DNA of 64,000 bases, taken from Bradyrhizobium sp. 195. GTDB taxonomy: Bacteria > Pseudomonadota > Alphaproteobacteria > Rhizobiales > Xanthobacteraceae. This document shows positions 8,525-21,301 of this stretch, in pieces; the first letter of the stretch is position 1, and each line of letters opens with the position of its first letter. The translations under genes were made by a program, and so were the position numbers. Location of the stretch: contig NZ_CP082161.1 of assembly GCF_023101665.1 (NCBI RefSeq), forward strand, positions 7,980,501-8,044,500, in the 5' to 3' direction. Under the pieces are notes generated by a model that did not search any database, was not told the origin of the DNA, and worked only from the letters and a program-made list of their open reading frames with translations.

Positions 8525-8898
8525 ATGGCTCATGTCAGAAAGACGACACAATCCCGCAAAACAGCCGCGCGCAGGAAGACCAGCGCGAGGCGTCCCACGA
8601 CGGCGCGCAAGAGCCCAAGCGCGGCGCGCCGAAGCGCTGGTCGCAGCGCGTGACGAAGCAGAGCGACGCGCTCGACCTCAAGCAAGGCGTGTTCAAGCTG
8701 ACCAGCGCGAAGAAGATCGCGGCCTCGCTGAAGCGCTCGGCCGAGCACAGTTCACGCCGCAAGGCGGGGGCTTATCGCTCGGCGCTGTCGATGCTGACCT
8801 TCTACATCAACCGCGCCGGCAAGACGCTGCCGCAGACACAACGCGCCCGGCTGGAGAAGGCGAAGGTGGAGCTGAAGCGGGAGTTTGGGAGGGAGTGA
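8525..8898 (+). pseudogene. DUF3175 protein with apparent frameshift
   Basis: The DUF3175 domain is intact in the frame ending at 8898: RWSQRVTKQSDALDLKQGVF, then SAKKIAASLKRSAEHSSRRK and SMLTFYINRAGK. The best start, ATG at 8525 with AAGGA seven to eight bases ahead, opens another frame rich in Lys/Arg (MAHVRKTTQSRKTAARRK) that stops at 8653. A single missing base between about 8600 and 8640 would join the basic tail to the domain. Otherwise translation would need a start such as ATG at 8470 within odd sequence. This could be a real mutation, a sequence error or a programmed shift. The family is small and of unknown role. Confidence 0.6.
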
Positions 8899-8920
8899 GG
8901 CCAGGTGGCGCTCCAATTCC

Positions 8921-9065
8921 GCTGTCGTCCCCGACAAGCGAAGCGCAGATCGGGGACCCATAACCACAGAGAAAGTTTGGCGACGACTCGGAGTTGCCGG
9001 CTTGCTCCATAACCGCTCCCTGTGGTTATGGGTCCCGGGTTCGCTTCGCGCCCCGGGACGACAGC
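8921..9065. repeat. Palindromic intergenic repeat
   Basis: The ends are GCTGTCGTCCCCGACAAGCG and CCCCGGGACGACAGC, near-reverse complements, and inner arms GGGACCCATAACCACAG and CTGTGGTTATGGGTCCC match exactly. The element lies between the DUF3175 gene and the convergent chemoreceptor and could fold into a long hairpin in RNA. Confidence 0.85.
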
Positions 9066-9084
9066 GGAGTGTGGCGCAGCGAGC

Positions 9085-11118
9085 TTACGCCGCCCGGATA
9101 TTGCCCATGAAGCGATCGAGCTCGGCGCGCAGGCGGGTGCTTTCGGATGACAGCGTCTTGGCCGAGTGCAGCACCTCCTCCGAGGCCGAGCCGGTCTCGG
9201 CGGCGCCGCGGTTGACCTCGCCGATATCGGTGGCCGCGGTCTGGGTGCCCTGCGCGACGGTCTGGACACTGCGCGCGATCTCCTGCGTTGCCGCGCCCTG
9301 CTGCTCGACCGCGCTCGCGATCGAGGTCGAGATCGACGAGATCTGGCCGATGGTCGCCCCGATCTCCTTGATCGCGGCAACCGATTCCGCCGTGGCGCCC
9401 TGCATGCCCGTGATGTGCGAGGAGATCTCGTCCGTGGCCTTCGCGGTCTGGCTCGCCAGCGACTTCACTTCGCTCGCAACGACGGCAAAGCCACGCCCGG
9501 CTTCGCCGGCGCGTGCCGCCTCGATGGTGGCGTTGAGCGCCAAAAGGTTGGTCTGCTCGGCAATCGCCGTGATCAGCTTGACCACTTCGCCGATCTGCTG
9601 GGCCGCATGCGACAGCTTGCCGATGCGCCCGTCGGTCTCCCTGGCCTGAACCACGGCGGCCTCGGCAATGCGGCTGGAATCGCGGACCTGGCGGCCGATC
9701 TCCTCGACCGAGGCCGAGAGCTCTTCCGTCGCGGTCGCGACCGACTGCATGTTGGAGGACGCCTGCTCGGAGACGCCCGCGACCTGGCTCGACAGGCTCT
9801 GCGTGGTCTCGGCGGTGCGGGTCAGCGTCGAAGCCGCCGATTCCAGCTGCACGGCGGAGGCCGAGACGTTGGAGACGATGGCGCCGACCGCGTTCTCGAA
9901 ATCATCCGCAAAGCGAATCAGCTCGGCGCGCCGGCCTGCAGCCTGCTCGCGGTTCTGGACCTCGCTGGCGGCGGCATCGCGTTCGGCTTTGGCAACGGCT
10001 TGAACCTTGAACTCCTCGACCGCACCGGCCATCTCGCCGATCTCGTCCTTGCGGCCGAGGCCCGGCAGCACGACGTCGAAATTACCCGAGGCCAGCTCGC
10101 GCATCGCCTTGCACATCGCGATCATCGGACGCGAGATGCCGTTGCCGAGCATCAGGGCGAGCACAGCGCCGATGGCGAGGCCGCCGAGCGCCAACATCAC
10201 CATCAGCCGCTCGGTGTCCATGATCGTCGCATTGGCGCTGGCTTCGATGCGCTGCTGATCGGCAGTCAGATCCGACCGCAGCTCGCCCGAGAGCTTGAGG
10301 ATGCCTGCCGCCGTCTTGGTCATATCGCCGTTCAGCTTGACGATGATCTTCACATTCTCCGACAGCTTGGTGAAGGAGGTGCGGTATTGCTTCAGAAGGT
10401 TGCCGATCTCGGTCACGCGGTCGGTGATCTTCTGGTCGTTCGCATAGATCGAGACCAGCAGGGTCTCCAGGAATTTGACTCGCGCGATCACGCCATCGGC
10501 GGTCTTCGGCTCCGGCTTGGCTACGAAGGCGCTGACCGAGGTGGAGACCGCCAGATATTGCGAGGTGATGTCCTTGGCCGTGGTCTGGACCGAGGCCAGC
10601 CCGGCCAGCGCGGCAGTATCGGCAAGGTCGTCGAACTTGAAGCGGATCTTGTTGCCGACGCTGTTGAGCTCATCGGCCGCGATCTTGTTGTTCTCGCGCG
10701 TCAGGGTGATGATTTCGCCGAACACCTTCGTGAAGCGCTGGAACTCAGCCTCGAGCTTGCCGACCTGCTCACGGCGGGCGGCACCGGTCGTGGCGGCCAT
10801 CGACTTTGCGATCGCGCTCCTCAGATTCTCTTCAGCCGCCTTGGCCGCGGTCTCGTCATCGGCCGCGCCGGTCAGGGTATAGGCCCGCGCCAACCCCTGA
10901 TAGGCGATCAGCTCGCGATCGACCGTCCGGGCAAGGTCGGCTTCCGACACGCTGGTTCGGTAGGAGGCGACGGCGCCCTGGATCCGCTCGAAGCCGAAAT
11001 AGGCGAAAGCCATACTGACGGCGAGGATGGCTAGCACTGCCACGAAGCCGAGGATGATTTTTGCACGAAAACGCAACGTTGGCAGCTTCGATAGGCGCGA
11101 CTTCGACGTGACCGACAT
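9085..11118 (-). CDS. Methyl-accepting chemotaxis protein (second of tandem pair)
   Basis: Encodes 677 residues from the ATG at 11118, preceded by a G-rich ribosome site. TM1 is near residues 20-42 and TM2 near 300-325, with a periplasmic helical sensor between them. A HAMP domain follows ([20 protein letters not shown]), then the cytoplasmic signalling domain with the conserved hairpin tip [19 protein letters not shown]. It senses a ligand and drives CheA; the ligand is unknown. The C-terminal half is nearly identical to the gene just upstream, while the sensor half differs. No CheR-binding pentapeptide is seen at the end. Confidence 0.95.
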   Translation of the reverse strand: MSVTSKSRLSKLPTLRFRAKIILGFVAVLAILAVSMAFAYFGFERIQGAVASYRTSVSEADLARTVDRELIAYQGLARAYTLTGAADDETAAKAAEENLRSAIAKSMAATTGAARREQVGKLEAEFQRFTKVFGEIITLTRENNKIAADELNSVGNKIRFKFDDLADTAALAGLASVQTTAKDITSQYLAVSTSVSAFVAKPEPKTADGVIARVKFLETLLVSIYANDQKITDRVTEIGNLLKQYRTSFTKLSENVKIIVKLNGDMTKTAAGILKLSGELRSDLTADQQRIEASANATIMDTERLMVMLALGGLAIGAVLALMLGNGISRPMIAMCKAMRELASGNFDVVLPGLGRKDEIGEMAGAVEEFKVQAVAKAERDAAASEVQNREQAAGRRAELIRFADDFENAVGAIVSNVSASAVQLESAASTLTRTAETTQSLSSQVAGVSEQASSNMQSVATATEELSASVEEIGRQVRDSSRIAEAAVVQARETDGRIGKLSHAAQQIGEVVKLITAIAEQTNLLALNATIEAARAGEAGRGFAVVASEVKSLASQTAKATDEISSHITGMQGATAESVAAIKEIGATIGQISSISTSIASAVEQQGAATQEIARSVQTVAQGTQTAATDIGEVNRGAAETGSASEEVLHSAKTLSSESTRLRAELDRFMGNIRAA

Positions 11119-11345
11119 TCCCCCCACCCCATTCCATTCGCGGAAAACCAGGCGCAGCCCGGAAGCAGCCCGCTTCCAGACTCGCCGGCACGGTACGGGG
11201 CAAAGGATAAGCTGTGGTAAATTTGCGACGCCGCAACTGGCGGTTATATGACGCGGGGAATTTGTTAAGGCGCGCTTTCCGACGCGGGGACAATTGAATG
11301 CCGCGCCAGTGTCCGCTGTCGTCGCGGACAAGCGGACGAAGATCA

Positions 11346-11435
11346 GTAGGGTGGGTTAGGCGCAGCCGTAACCCACCACTTAACTTTCCACGCCGACTGC
11401 GAGGCGGTGGATTACGCTTCGCTAATCCACCCTAC
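11346..11435. repeat. Palindromic repeat, GTAGGGTGGG family (variant)
   Basis: Begins GTAGGGTGGGTTAGGCGCAG and ends GCTAATCCACCCTAC, with inner arms TAACCCACCAC and GGTGGATTA. It is a variant of the element also seen at 18999, 21207, 47138 and 54957. It fills most of the 331-base gap between the two chemoreceptors; the rest of the gap holds the upstream region of the 9085-11118 gene. Confidence 0.8.
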
Positions 11436-11449
11436 AGGTTCCGCGGGTT

Positions 11450-13489
11450 CTACGCCGCCCGGATATTTCCCATGAAGCGATCCAGCTCGGCGCGCAGGCG
11501 GGTGCTTTCGGATGACAGCGTCTTGGCCGAGTGCAGCACCTCCTCCGAGGCCGAGCCGGTCTCGGCAGCGCCGCGGTTGACCTCGCCGATGTCGGTGGCC
11601 GCGGTCTGGGTGCCCTGCGCGACGGTCTGGACGCTGCGCGCGATCTCCTGGGTCGCCGCGCCCTGCTGTTCGACCGCGCTCGCGATCGAGGTCGAGATCG
11701 ACGAGATCTGGCCGATGGTCGCCCCGATCTCCTTGATCGCGGCAACCGATTCCGCCGTGGCGCCCTGCATGCCCGTGATGTGCGAGGAGATCTCGTCGGT
11801 GGCCTTCGCGGTCTGGCTCGCCAGCGACTTCACTTCGCTCGCAACGACGGCAAAGCCACGCCCGGCTTCGCCGGCGCGTGCCGCCTCGATGGTGGCGTTG
11901 AGCGCCAAAAGGTTGGTCTGCTCGGCAATCGCCGTGATCAGCTTGACCACTTCGCCGATCTGCTGGGCCGCATGCGACAGCTTGCCGATGCGCCCGTCGG
12001 TCTCCCTGGCCTGAACCACGGCGGCCTCGGCAATGCGGCTGGAATCGCGGACCTGGCGGCCGATCTCCTCGACCGAGGCCGAGAGCTCTTCCGTCGCGGT
12101 CGCGACCGACTGCATGTTGGAGGACGCCTGCTCGGAGACGCCCGCGACCTGGCTCGACAGGCTCTGCGTGGTCTCGGCGGTGCGGGTCAGCGTCGAAGCC
12201 GCCGATTCCAGCTGCACGGCGGAGGCCGAGACGTTGGAGACGATGGCGCCGACCGCGTTCTCGAAATCATCCGCAAAGCGAATCAGCTCGGCGCGCCGGC
12301 CTGCAGCCTGCTCGCGGTTCTGGACCTCGCTGGCGGCGGCATCGCGTTCGGCTTTGGCAACGGCTTGAACCTTGAACTCCTCGACCGCACCGGCCATCTC
12401 GCCGATCTCGTCCTTGCGGCCGAGGCCCGGCAGCACGACGTCGAAATTACCCGAGGCCAGCTCGCGCATCGCCTTGCACATCGCGATCATCGGACGCGAG
12501 ATGCCGGTTCCGAGCAGGAAGGCGAGGACCGCACCAAGCAGCGTACCGCCAATGGCGAGGATCAGAACCAGGTGCTCGGTCTGCCCGATGGTCGCTTCCG
12601 ACTCCGACTCCAGCCGTTGCTGTTCAGCGACGAGGTCCGCCTTCATGGCGGTCGCTCCTTGCAGGATCGCGCCGGCCGAGCCGCTCATCGCGGTGACGAG
12701 GTCGTCGACCAACTTGGCTTGCGCAATCAGCTTCTCCAGCGCTTCGCGATAGGCCGTAAGAAACGCTTTGGCCTCCTTCAGGCCGGCGACGATCTTGTCG
12801 TCCATGGAATAGATCGCGCCGAGCGAGTTCTCGACGAACTTCAGTCGCGCCATCGCGCTCGCTCCGATGGATTGGTCGGAGTTGAGAATGAAATTGCTCG
12901 CGGCCGCGCTCGCGGTCTGGAATTGGGCGTTGACCTGCTTGGTGCCGAATTCGATCGCCTGCGCCTCGGAGTCCGAGGCGTTGTTGCCGACGTCGTCCAG
13001 CTTGTATTTCAGGAGGTTGGCGTTGCGCTGAAGCTGATTCTGGACCAGAAGCGCGCTGTCGCGCTTGGCCTGCAGAATCTTGGCGAAGGTCGCCGAGAAG
13101 TTGGAAAATTCCTTGGCGAGCTTGTTGAGGCTCTCCAGCCGCGCCGGCTGCTTGGCATTCTTGATCGCCTGATCGATGGCATTCTTCAGGCTGGCCTCGG
13201 CGTCCAGCGCCGCCTTGGCATCGTCGTCCTTCCCGGTCACCACGAAGTAACGGGCGGCCGAGCGATAGCCGAGCAGCTCGCGATCGATATTGCGGGCAAG
13301 ATCGGCCTCCGAGACGCTGCTCCGGTAGGATCCGACGCCTTCCGAAACGCGCTCGAAGCCGAGATAGGAGAAGGCCATGCTGCCGGCGGAGATCGCCAGC
13401 ACGACGGCAAAGCCGAGGATGATCTTGGCGCGGAACCTGAGCGTGGGAAATATTGTGCTCTTTGACGGCGACGCGATACGCCCGGACAT
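11450..13489 (-). CDS. Methyl-accepting chemotaxis protein (first of tandem pair)
   Basis: Encodes 679 residues from the ATG at 13489, chosen because GGGGTGGGA precedes it as in its neighbour; an in-frame ATG at 13501 is possible. It has TM1 near residues 20-42, a periplasmic helical sensor, TM2 near 300-325, a HAMP domain and the signalling hairpin with tip [19 protein letters not shown]. From the HAMP onwards it matches the gene at 9085 almost base for base, but the sensor region differs, so the pair likely reads different signals through the same output. Confidence 0.95.
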   Translation of the reverse strand: MSGRIASPSKSTIFPTLRFRAKIILGFAVVLAISAGSMAFSYLGFERVSEGVGSYRSSVSEADLARNIDRELLGYRSAARYFVVTGKDDDAKAALDAEASLKNAIDQAIKNAKQPARLESLNKLAKEFSNFSATFAKILQAKRDSALLVQNQLQRNANLLKYKLDDVGNNASDSEAQAIEFGTKQVNAQFQTASAAASNFILNSDQSIGASAMARLKFVENSLGAIYSMDDKIVAGLKEAKAFLTAYREALEKLIAQAKLVDDLVTAMSGSAGAILQGATAMKADLVAEQQRLESESEATIGQTEHLVLILAIGGTLLGAVLAFLLGTGISRPMIAMCKAMRELASGNFDVVLPGLGRKDEIGEMAGAVEEFKVQAVAKAERDAAASEVQNREQAAGRRAELIRFADDFENAVGAIVSNVSASAVQLESAASTLTRTAETTQSLSSQVAGVSEQASSNMQSVATATEELSASVEEIGRQVRDSSRIAEAAVVQARETDGRIGKLSHAAQQIGEVVKLITAIAEQTNLLALNATIEAARAGEAGRGFAVVASEVKSLASQTAKATDEISSHITGMQGATAESVAAIKEIGATIGQISSISTSIASAVEQQGAATQEIARSVQTVAQGTQTAATDIGEVNRGAAETGSASEEVLHSAKTLSSESTRLRAELDRFMGNIRAA

Positions 13490-13874
13490 TCCCACCCCCA
13501 TTATTTATTCCAAAGCCGCGATCCGAAGGCGCCCCGCCTCCCCGACCGCGTGCGCAAAACTAAGGCAGAAACGTCAAGGGGCGGTAAATTCGTCCTATCT
13601 CCGCGCGCTCCGGCTTCTTGGCCAAAGGCCCACCGAATGGGGCACCGGCTGGCATCCCACGCAAGCAGTGCACCTTAATAATGAGAACATGCTGGGGATC
13701 GCCCTCGCCCCCCGCCTCAGCTGCCGAACCGCGGACGCCGACTCGCAGAGCCCCGTGGGCCCGGCAGGATCAATGACTTTTCCATGACGCGGGCGACCAA
13801 AATCCTAGTTGCAAAGTTCCGGGTCGCTGTCTCTAATTAGAAACAATCAAAATCGATCCCGGGAGGACTACACC
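13490..13874. other. Divergent intergenic region between chemoreceptor and coxS
   Basis: About 385 bases between divergently read genes, so it should contain both promoters. GGGAGGA at 13861-13867 is a strong ribosome site deciding the GTG start of coxS. No clean promoter elements or repeats were identified. Confidence 0.4.
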
Positions 13875-14360
<486 letters not shown>

Positions 14361-14445
14361 AGCGGCGCGCCTCGATAGAACAAATCACCGCTGCCGCTCT
14401 CGAAGGAAAGCGCAGCCATAGAATTTCCGGTCGGGAGGACCAGAC

Positions 14446-16788
<2,343 letters not shown>

Positions 16789-16803
16789 GAGGGAGCAACG
16801 AAG

Positions 16804-17604
16804 ATGTACCAGACCAAATATCATCGCGCCTCCTCGGTCGACGAGGCCGTCAGCCTGTTCGCCAAGGGCAGCGAGGCCAAGTTTCTGGCCGGCGGCCAGA
16901 CGCTGTTGCCGGTGATGAAGCAGCGGCTCGCCAGTCCCTCTGACGTCATCGACCTCGGCAAGATCAAGGAGTTGCAGGGCGTCGAATTGTCGGGCGATAC
17001 GCTGACAATCAAGGCCGCCACGACCTATTACGACATCATGACGAATGCCGATGTGAAGAAGGCGATTCCCGCGATCGCCCATCTCACCTCGGTGCTCGGC
17101 GACCCTGCCGTGCGCTATCGCGGCACGATCGGCGGCTCGATCGCCAACAACGATCCCGCGGCGGACTTCCCCGCCGCGCTGCTCGCGCTCGGCGCAACCG
17201 TCAAAACCAACAAGCGGTCGATTGCGGCGGAGGACTTCTTCCAGGGCCTGTTCTCGACGGCGCTGGAAGACGGCGAGATCATCACGGCCGTGTCGTTCCC
17301 GGTGCCGGCGAAGGCGGGCTATGAGAAGATGCGTCACCCCGCCTCGCGTTTCGCCCTGACCGGCGTGTTCGTGGCGCAGACCAAATCGGGCGAGGTTCGG
17401 GTGGCCGCCACAGGGGCCTCGCAGAGCGGCGTGATGCGGGTGCCTGCGATCGAAGCCGCGCTGAAGGCCAACTGGTCGCCATCGGCGATCGACAGCGTCA
17501 GCATTTCGGCGAACGGATTGCTGGCCGACATCCACGGCACGGCGGAATACCGCGCCAACCTCGTCAAGGTGATGGCGCAGCGCGCGGTCGCCGCCGCGAG
17601 CTGA
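16804..17604 (+). CDS. coxM: Molybdenum hydroxylase medium subunit, FAD protein (CoxM-like)
   Basis: Encodes 266 residues, usual for the FAD subunit of xanthine dehydrogenase-type enzymes. FAD-binding motifs are seen: FLAGGQTLLPVMKQRL near residue 30 (AGGxT form) and TIGGSIANNDPAADFPAA near 110. It passes electrons from the CoxS clusters to the respiratory chain or another acceptor. It begins 15 bases after coxL and ends the operon at a strong terminator. Confidence 0.93.
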   Translation: MYQTKYHRASSVDEAVSLFAKGSEAKFLAGGQTLLPVMKQRLASPSDVIDLGKIKELQGVELSGDTLTIKAATTYYDIMTNADVKKAIPAIAHLTSVLGDPAVRYRGTIGGSIANNDPAADFPAALLALGATVKTNKRSIAAEDFFQGLFSTALEDGEIITAVSFPVPAKAGYEKMRHPASRFALTGVFVAQTKSGEVRVAATGASQSGVMRVPAIEAALKANWSPSAIDSVSISANGLLADIHGTAEYRANLVKVMAQRAVAAAS

Positions 17605-17684
17605 GCATGATCCGGAAAGCCAGATCGTGCTCAAAATGAACTAAAGAGCGGTCGCGACTTAGCGTCTCGACACAAATTTTCCGC

Positions 17685-17717
17685 GGCGCGCACTTCGGTG
17701 CGCGCCGTTTTATTTTT
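17685..17717 (+). terminator. Rho-independent terminator after coxM
   Basis: GGCGCGCAC, loop TTCG, then GTGCGCGCC form a perfect nine-pair GC stem, followed by GTTTTATTTTT. It lies about 80 bases after the coxM stop and is the clearest intrinsic terminator in the window. Confidence 0.9.
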
Positions 17718-17858
17718 GGCCCTGCGGCATGAAAACTGCTTGCCTCGCTGGCGTGAAGGCGAGAAAAGTTAATCAGCCAATTAACTCGCCCCTAAGAGCA
17801 ATGTCAGAGGTGATTGCCGCGCCACCGGCATCCGCCCGCGACCCGAGGAAACAACAAC

Positions 17859-18983
17859 GTGCTCGACAAACCAGCCCAAGAAAAATCAGACGGCTCCTCC
17901 GTCCGCGCCTCCGGCCCGCTTTCGGGCTTCCGCATCGTCGAATTCGCCGGCATCGGCCCCGGCCCGTTCGCCTGCATGATGCTGGCCGACATGGGCGCCG
18001 ATGTCGTCACGCTCGACCGTATCGGCGCGAAGAAGAGCATGAAGTCGGTGGCGGGCCGCGGCCGCAAGGTGATCGAGCTCGACCTCAAGGACAAGGCGGC
18101 GATCGCGCAAGCGCTGGACCTGCTCGCGAGCGCCGATGCGCTGGTCGAAGGTTTTCGTCCCGGCGTGATGGAGCGGCTCGGCCTCGGGCCGGACGTCGTG
18201 CTCGCGCGTAACCCGAAGTTGGTCTACGGCCGCATGACCGGCTGGGGCCAGGAAGGCCCGCTTGCGAACGCGGCCGGCCACGACATCAACTACATCTCCA
18301 TCACCGGCGCGCTCGCCGCGATCGGCACGAAGGAGGCGCCGGTGCCGCCGCTCAACCTGGTCGGCGATTTCGGCGGCGGCGCGCTCTATCTCGTCGTCGG
18401 TGTGCTTGCAGCGCTTTTGGAAGCATCAAAGTCCGGCAAGGGCCAGGTCGTCGACGCCGCGATGTGCGACGGCGCGGCTTCGCTGATGTCGTTCTTCTTC
18501 GACATGACCACGATGGGACGCTGGACCGAAGGGCGCAACCAGAACTTCCTCGACGGCGGCGCGCATTTCTATGGCGTCTACGAATGCGCCTGCGGCCATT
18601 TCGTCTCGATCGGCTCGATCGAGCCGCAATTCTACGCCCTGCTGCGCGAGCACGCGGGCCTGACGGACGCCGACTTCGACGCGCAGATGAACCCCAAGGC
18701 CTGGCCGGCGCTGAAAGAGAAGCTGAAGGCCGTGTTCAAGAGCAAGACGCGCGAGGACTGGTGCAAGATCATGGAAGGCACCGACATCTGCTTCGCGCCG
18801 GTGCTGACCATGTCGGAGGCAACAAAGCATCCACACATGGTCGCCCGCAACGTCTTCGTCGAGCGCCACGGCGTGAAACAGCCTGCCCCCGCACCGCGTT
18901 TCTCGCGCACGCCGTCGGCGGTGCGGGAGCCGGAAGGTGCTGAGATTGGGGCTGTGACAAAGGCGTGGAAGGCAGCGAAGTAG
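17859..18983 (+). CDS. CaiB/BaiF CoA-transferase family protein (alpha-methylacyl-CoA racemase-like)
   Basis: Encodes 374 residues from the GTG at 17859, chosen because GAGGAAA lies ahead. Class III CoA-transferase features are visible: the N-terminal [20 protein letters not shown] block, the [15 protein letters not shown] block and [12 protein letters not shown], and the DHDINY-type segment AGHDINYIS characteristic of alpha-methylacyl-CoA racemases. It may epimerise 2-methyl-branched acyl-CoA so that beta-oxidation can proceed, or transfer CoA. It reads in the same direction as cox genes, but the terminator at 17685 separates it. Confidence 0.85.
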   Translation: MLDKPAQEKSDGSSVRASGPLSGFRIVEFAGIGPGPFACMMLADMGADVVTLDRIGAKKSMKSVAGRGRKVIELDLKDKAAIAQALDLLASADALVEGFRPGVMERLGLGPDVVLARNPKLVYGRMTGWGQEGPLANAAGHDINYISITGALAAIGTKEAPVPPLNLVGDFGGGALYLVVGVLAALLEASKSGKGQVVDAAMCDGAASLMSFFFDMTTMGRWTEGRNQNFLDGGAHFYGVYECACGHFVSIGSIEPQFYALLREHAGLTDADFDAQMNPKAWPALKEKLKAVFKSKTREDWCKIMEGTDICFAPVLTMSEATKHPHMVARNVFVERHGVKQPAPAPRFSRTPSAVREPEGAEIGAVTKAWKAAK

Positions 18984-18998
18984 TCCTACGCTCTAATC

Positions 18999-19092
18999 CG
19001 TAGGGTGGGCAAAGGCGCTCTTGCGCCGTGCCCACGTTCTCTCCGCAATTGGATAAAGGTGGTGGGCACGCTTACGCTTTGCCCACCCTACG
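18999..19092. repeat. Palindromic repeat, GTAGGGTGGGCAAAG family
   Basis: Begins CGTAGGGTGGGCAAAGGCGC and ends GCTTTGCCCACCCTACG, with inner arms CGTGCCCACG and GTGGGCACG. It lies between the convergent racemase and hppD genes and may serve as a bidirectional terminator. Confidence 0.85.
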
Positions 19093-19105
19093 GGGACGGC
19101 GCGCC

Positions 19106-20221
19106 TTACGCCGCATCCACCTTCAACACGCCGCGGCGGATCTGATCCTCCTCGATCGATTCGAACAGGGCCTTGAAATTGCCCTCGCCGAATCCGTCGT
19201 CGCCCTTGCGCTGGATGAACTCGAAGAAGATCGGACCGATGGCGTTGGCCGAGAAGATCTGCAGCAGCACCTTGGTCTGGCCGCCCTCGACCACGCCTTC
19301 GCCGTCGATGAGGATGCCATTCCTCTGGAGACGTGCGAGGTCCTCGCCATGCTTGGGCAGGCGCGTATCGATCTTCTCGAAATAGGTCTCGGGCGGCGCC
19401 GGCATGAACGGCAGGCCGGCGTCACGCAGGTCTTCGATGGTGCGGTAGATGTCGCGGCACCCGCAGGCGACGTGCTGGATACCCTCGCCGCGATAGGTCT
19501 TCAGATATTCCTCGATCTGGCCGGAATCGCCGGCGTCCTCGTTAATGGGAATACGGATCTTGCCGTCGGGGCTCGTCAGCGCGCGCGAGAACAGGCCGGA
19601 GGCGCGGCCCTCGATATCGAAGAAGCGGATCTGGCGGAAGTTGAACAGCTTTTCGTAGAAGCCTGCCCAGACATCCATGCGGCCGCGATGGACATTGTGG
19701 GTGAGGTGGTCGAGATAGAATAGGCCGGCGCCGACCGGCCGCGGATCGCGCGCCCCAAGCCATTCGAATTCGGCATCATAGGCCGAACCCTTGGAACCGT
19801 AGCGATCGACCAGATACAGCAGGCTGCCGCCGATGCCCTTGATCGCGGGCACGTCGAGCGTCTTCTGTGTGGATGATACGTCCGCCGGCTCCGCACCGAG
19901 CGAAATCGCCCGGTCATAGGCCGCCCTCGCGTCGACGACGCGGAACGCCATCGACGGAGCGCAAGGCCCGTGCGCGGCGACGAAGTCGTAGCCGTGGGTG
20001 CCTGGCTCCTCGTTGACGAGATAGTTGATGTCGCCCTGGCGATAGACCGTGATCTTCCTGGTCTTGTGGCGCGCAACGGGCGCATAGCCCATCAACTTGA
20101 ACAGCGCGTGCAACTCGCCCGGGTTGGGATGCGCATATTCGACGAACTCGAACCCGTCGGTACCCATCGGATTGTCGGCGCTAATAGTGGCCGGCGGTGC
20201 ATCATGCGGAAACGGTCCCAT
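19106..20221 (-). CDS. hppD: 4-Hydroxyphenylpyruvate dioxygenase
   Basis: Encodes 371 residues of the vicinal oxygen chelate family. It turns 4-hydroxyphenylpyruvate into homogentisate with a non-haem iron. Iron ligands are expected in HLTHNV (near 190), GIQHVACGC (near 270) and the C-terminal FFEFIQRKG Glu (near 345); the last block and GFGEGNFKALFESIE are diagnostic of HPPD. GGGAGA before the ATG is a good ribosome site. It is divergent from the Lrp-type gene, and it feeds hmgA and fahA downstream in the window. Confidence 0.95.
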   Translation of the reverse strand: MGPFPHDAPPATISADNPMGTDGFEFVEYAHPNPGELHALFKLMGYAPVARHKTRKITVYRQGDINYLVNEEPGTHGYDFVAAHGPCAPSMAFRVVDARAAYDRAISLGAEPADVSSTQKTLDVPAIKGIGGSLLYLVDRYGSKGSAYDAEFEWLGARDPRPVGAGLFYLDHLTHNVHRGRMDVWAGFYEKLFNFRQIRFFDIEGRASGLFSRALTSPDGKIRIPINEDAGDSGQIEEYLKTYRGEGIQHVACGCRDIYRTIEDLRDAGLPFMPAPPETYFEKIDTRLPKHGEDLARLQRNGILIDGEGVVEGGQTKVLLQIFSANAIGPIFFEFIQRKGDDGFGEGNFKALFESIEEDQIRRGVLKVDAA

Positions 20222-20302
20222 GGTGTTCTCCCTGTTGCTGGGAGGAACTATCCTTCATGCGGCACGCAAAGGGCGTGCAAATGGGGTACGATTTTGACAT
20301 AA

Positions 20303-20319
20303 TGCGCACGATCCGTGCA
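20303..20319. promoter_or_regulatory. Candidate operator dyad between hppD and Lrp gene
   Basis: TGCGCACGATCCGTGCA is an imperfect dyad in the roughly 100-base gap between the divergent hppD and Lrp-type genes. Lrp/AsnC proteins bind such dyads. It overlaps one possible GTG start (20315) of the regulator, which fits autoregulation. Weak evidence. Confidence 0.3.
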
Positions 20320-20323
20320 TGAA

Positions 20324-20818
20324 ATGGACAAAACGCGCATGATCTCAATAGACGTGTTCGACCTCAAGATCCTCAGCGCGCTCCAGGACGACGGCCGCCT
20401 CACCAACCAGGAACTCGCCGACCTCGCCGGGCTCTCGGCCTCGCAATGCTCGCGCCGGCGCATGCGCCTCGAGGAGGAGAAGGTGATCGCGGGCTATCAC
20501 GCCGATCTCTCCAGCGAGGCGCTCGGCTTCGGCGTGGTCGCCTTCATCCAGGTGACGCTCGCGACTCACTCGCCGGATAATTCGAAGCGGTTTCGCGCGC
20601 TCGTTGGCCGCATCGACGAAATCCAGGAGGCATATTCGCTCACTGGCGACGCCGATTACGTGCTGAAGGCGGTTCTGCGCGATCTCAAGGGCCTCTCCAA
20701 CCTCGTCAACGACGTGCTGATGCCGCACCAGAGCGTCGCGCATGTGCGCTCCTCGATCGTGCTGGATAGGCTGAAAGAGAGTTCGCGGCTGCCGCTCAAG
20801 GAGATCAAGGCCGGCTGA
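20324..20818 (+). CDS. Lrp/AsnC family transcriptional regulator
   Basis: Encodes 164 residues from the ATG at 20324; GTG at 20315 and ATG at 20339 are alternatives, and none has a strong ribosome site. Residues 10-60 form the winged HTH (DVFDLKILSALQDDGRLTNQ, then LSASQCSRRRMRLEEEKVI), and residues 70-150 form the ligand-binding RAM domain (FIQVTL, AYSLTGDADYVLKAV). It is divergent from hppD, so it probably senses an aromatic amino acid and controls hppD; this is inference from position. Confidence 0.92.
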   Translation: MDKTRMISIDVFDLKILSALQDDGRLTNQELADLAGLSASQCSRRRMRLEEEKVIAGYHADLSSEALGFGVVAFIQVTLATHSPDNSKRFRALVGRIDEIQEAYSLTGDADYVLKAVLRDLKGLSNLVNDVLMPHQSVAHVRSSIVLDRLKESSRLPLKEIKAG

Positions 20819-20890
20819 AATCGAGGGAAATGCGGCATTCGCGCAGCCCAGGCGATCTGCGATGATCCGGTCCAATCCGGAGATTCTGCC

Positions 20891-21202
20891 ATGGCCCTCC
20901 AGCTTCGACCGAATTGCGAATATTGCGACCGCGACCTGCCGCCTGATGCAACGGATGCGCGGATCTGCTCGTATGAATGCACGTTCTGTGCAGACTGCGT
21001 CGAGACGAAGCTCTCCAATGTCTGCCCGAATTGCGGCGGCGGCTTTGCCCCGCGCCCGATCCGTCCCACGCAGGAATGGCGGCCGGGCGTCTGCACGACC
21101 AGGCAGGTTCCGTCCGACAAGCGGGTGCATTTGAAGTACAGCTTCGAGGATGTCGCGGCGCATTGCGCGCGGATCAGGGATGTGCCGCCGGAGAAGCGAT
21201 AG
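20891..21202 (+). CDS. DUF1272 family zinc-binding-like protein
   Basis: Encodes 103 residues. The first 50 carry cysteine pairs typical of the DUF1272 family: NCEYC, ICSYECTFCADC and VCPNCGG, which look like a zinc site with two knuckles. The second half is basic and less conserved. The function is unknown; I infer metal or nucleic-acid binding from the cysteines only. It stands alone between the Lrp gene and a palindromic repeat. Confidence 0.85.
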   Translation: MALQLRPNCEYCDRDLPPDATDARICSYECTFCADCVETKLSNVCPNCGGGFAPRPIRPTQEWRPGVCTTRQVPSDKRVHLKYSFEDVAAHCARIRDVPPEKR

Positions 21203-21206
21203 GTCT

Positions 21207-21285
21207 CGTAGGGTGGGCAAAGCGAAGCCTGCCCACCATGTCCATCGCGTGGGCACGGCGCTAGCGCGCCTTTGCCCACCCTACG
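21207..21285. repeat. Palindromic repeat, GTAGGGTGGGCAAAG family
   Basis: Begins CGTAGGGTGGGCAAAGCGAA and ends GCCTTTGCCCACCCTACG, with inner arms GCCCACCATG and CGTGGGCACG. It lies between the convergent DUF1272 and fahA genes. Confidence 0.85.
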
Positions 21286-21301
21286 AACCCGAGAACGCGA
21301 C

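Noticed and set aside
9166..11034. Long forward open frame opposite the chemoreceptor
   Set aside because: Antisense shadow; the reverse strand has clear HAMP and signalling motifs.
13490..13874. Possible sigma-54 promoter near TGGCATCCCACGCA
   Set aside because: The spacing between GG and GC is two bases too short.
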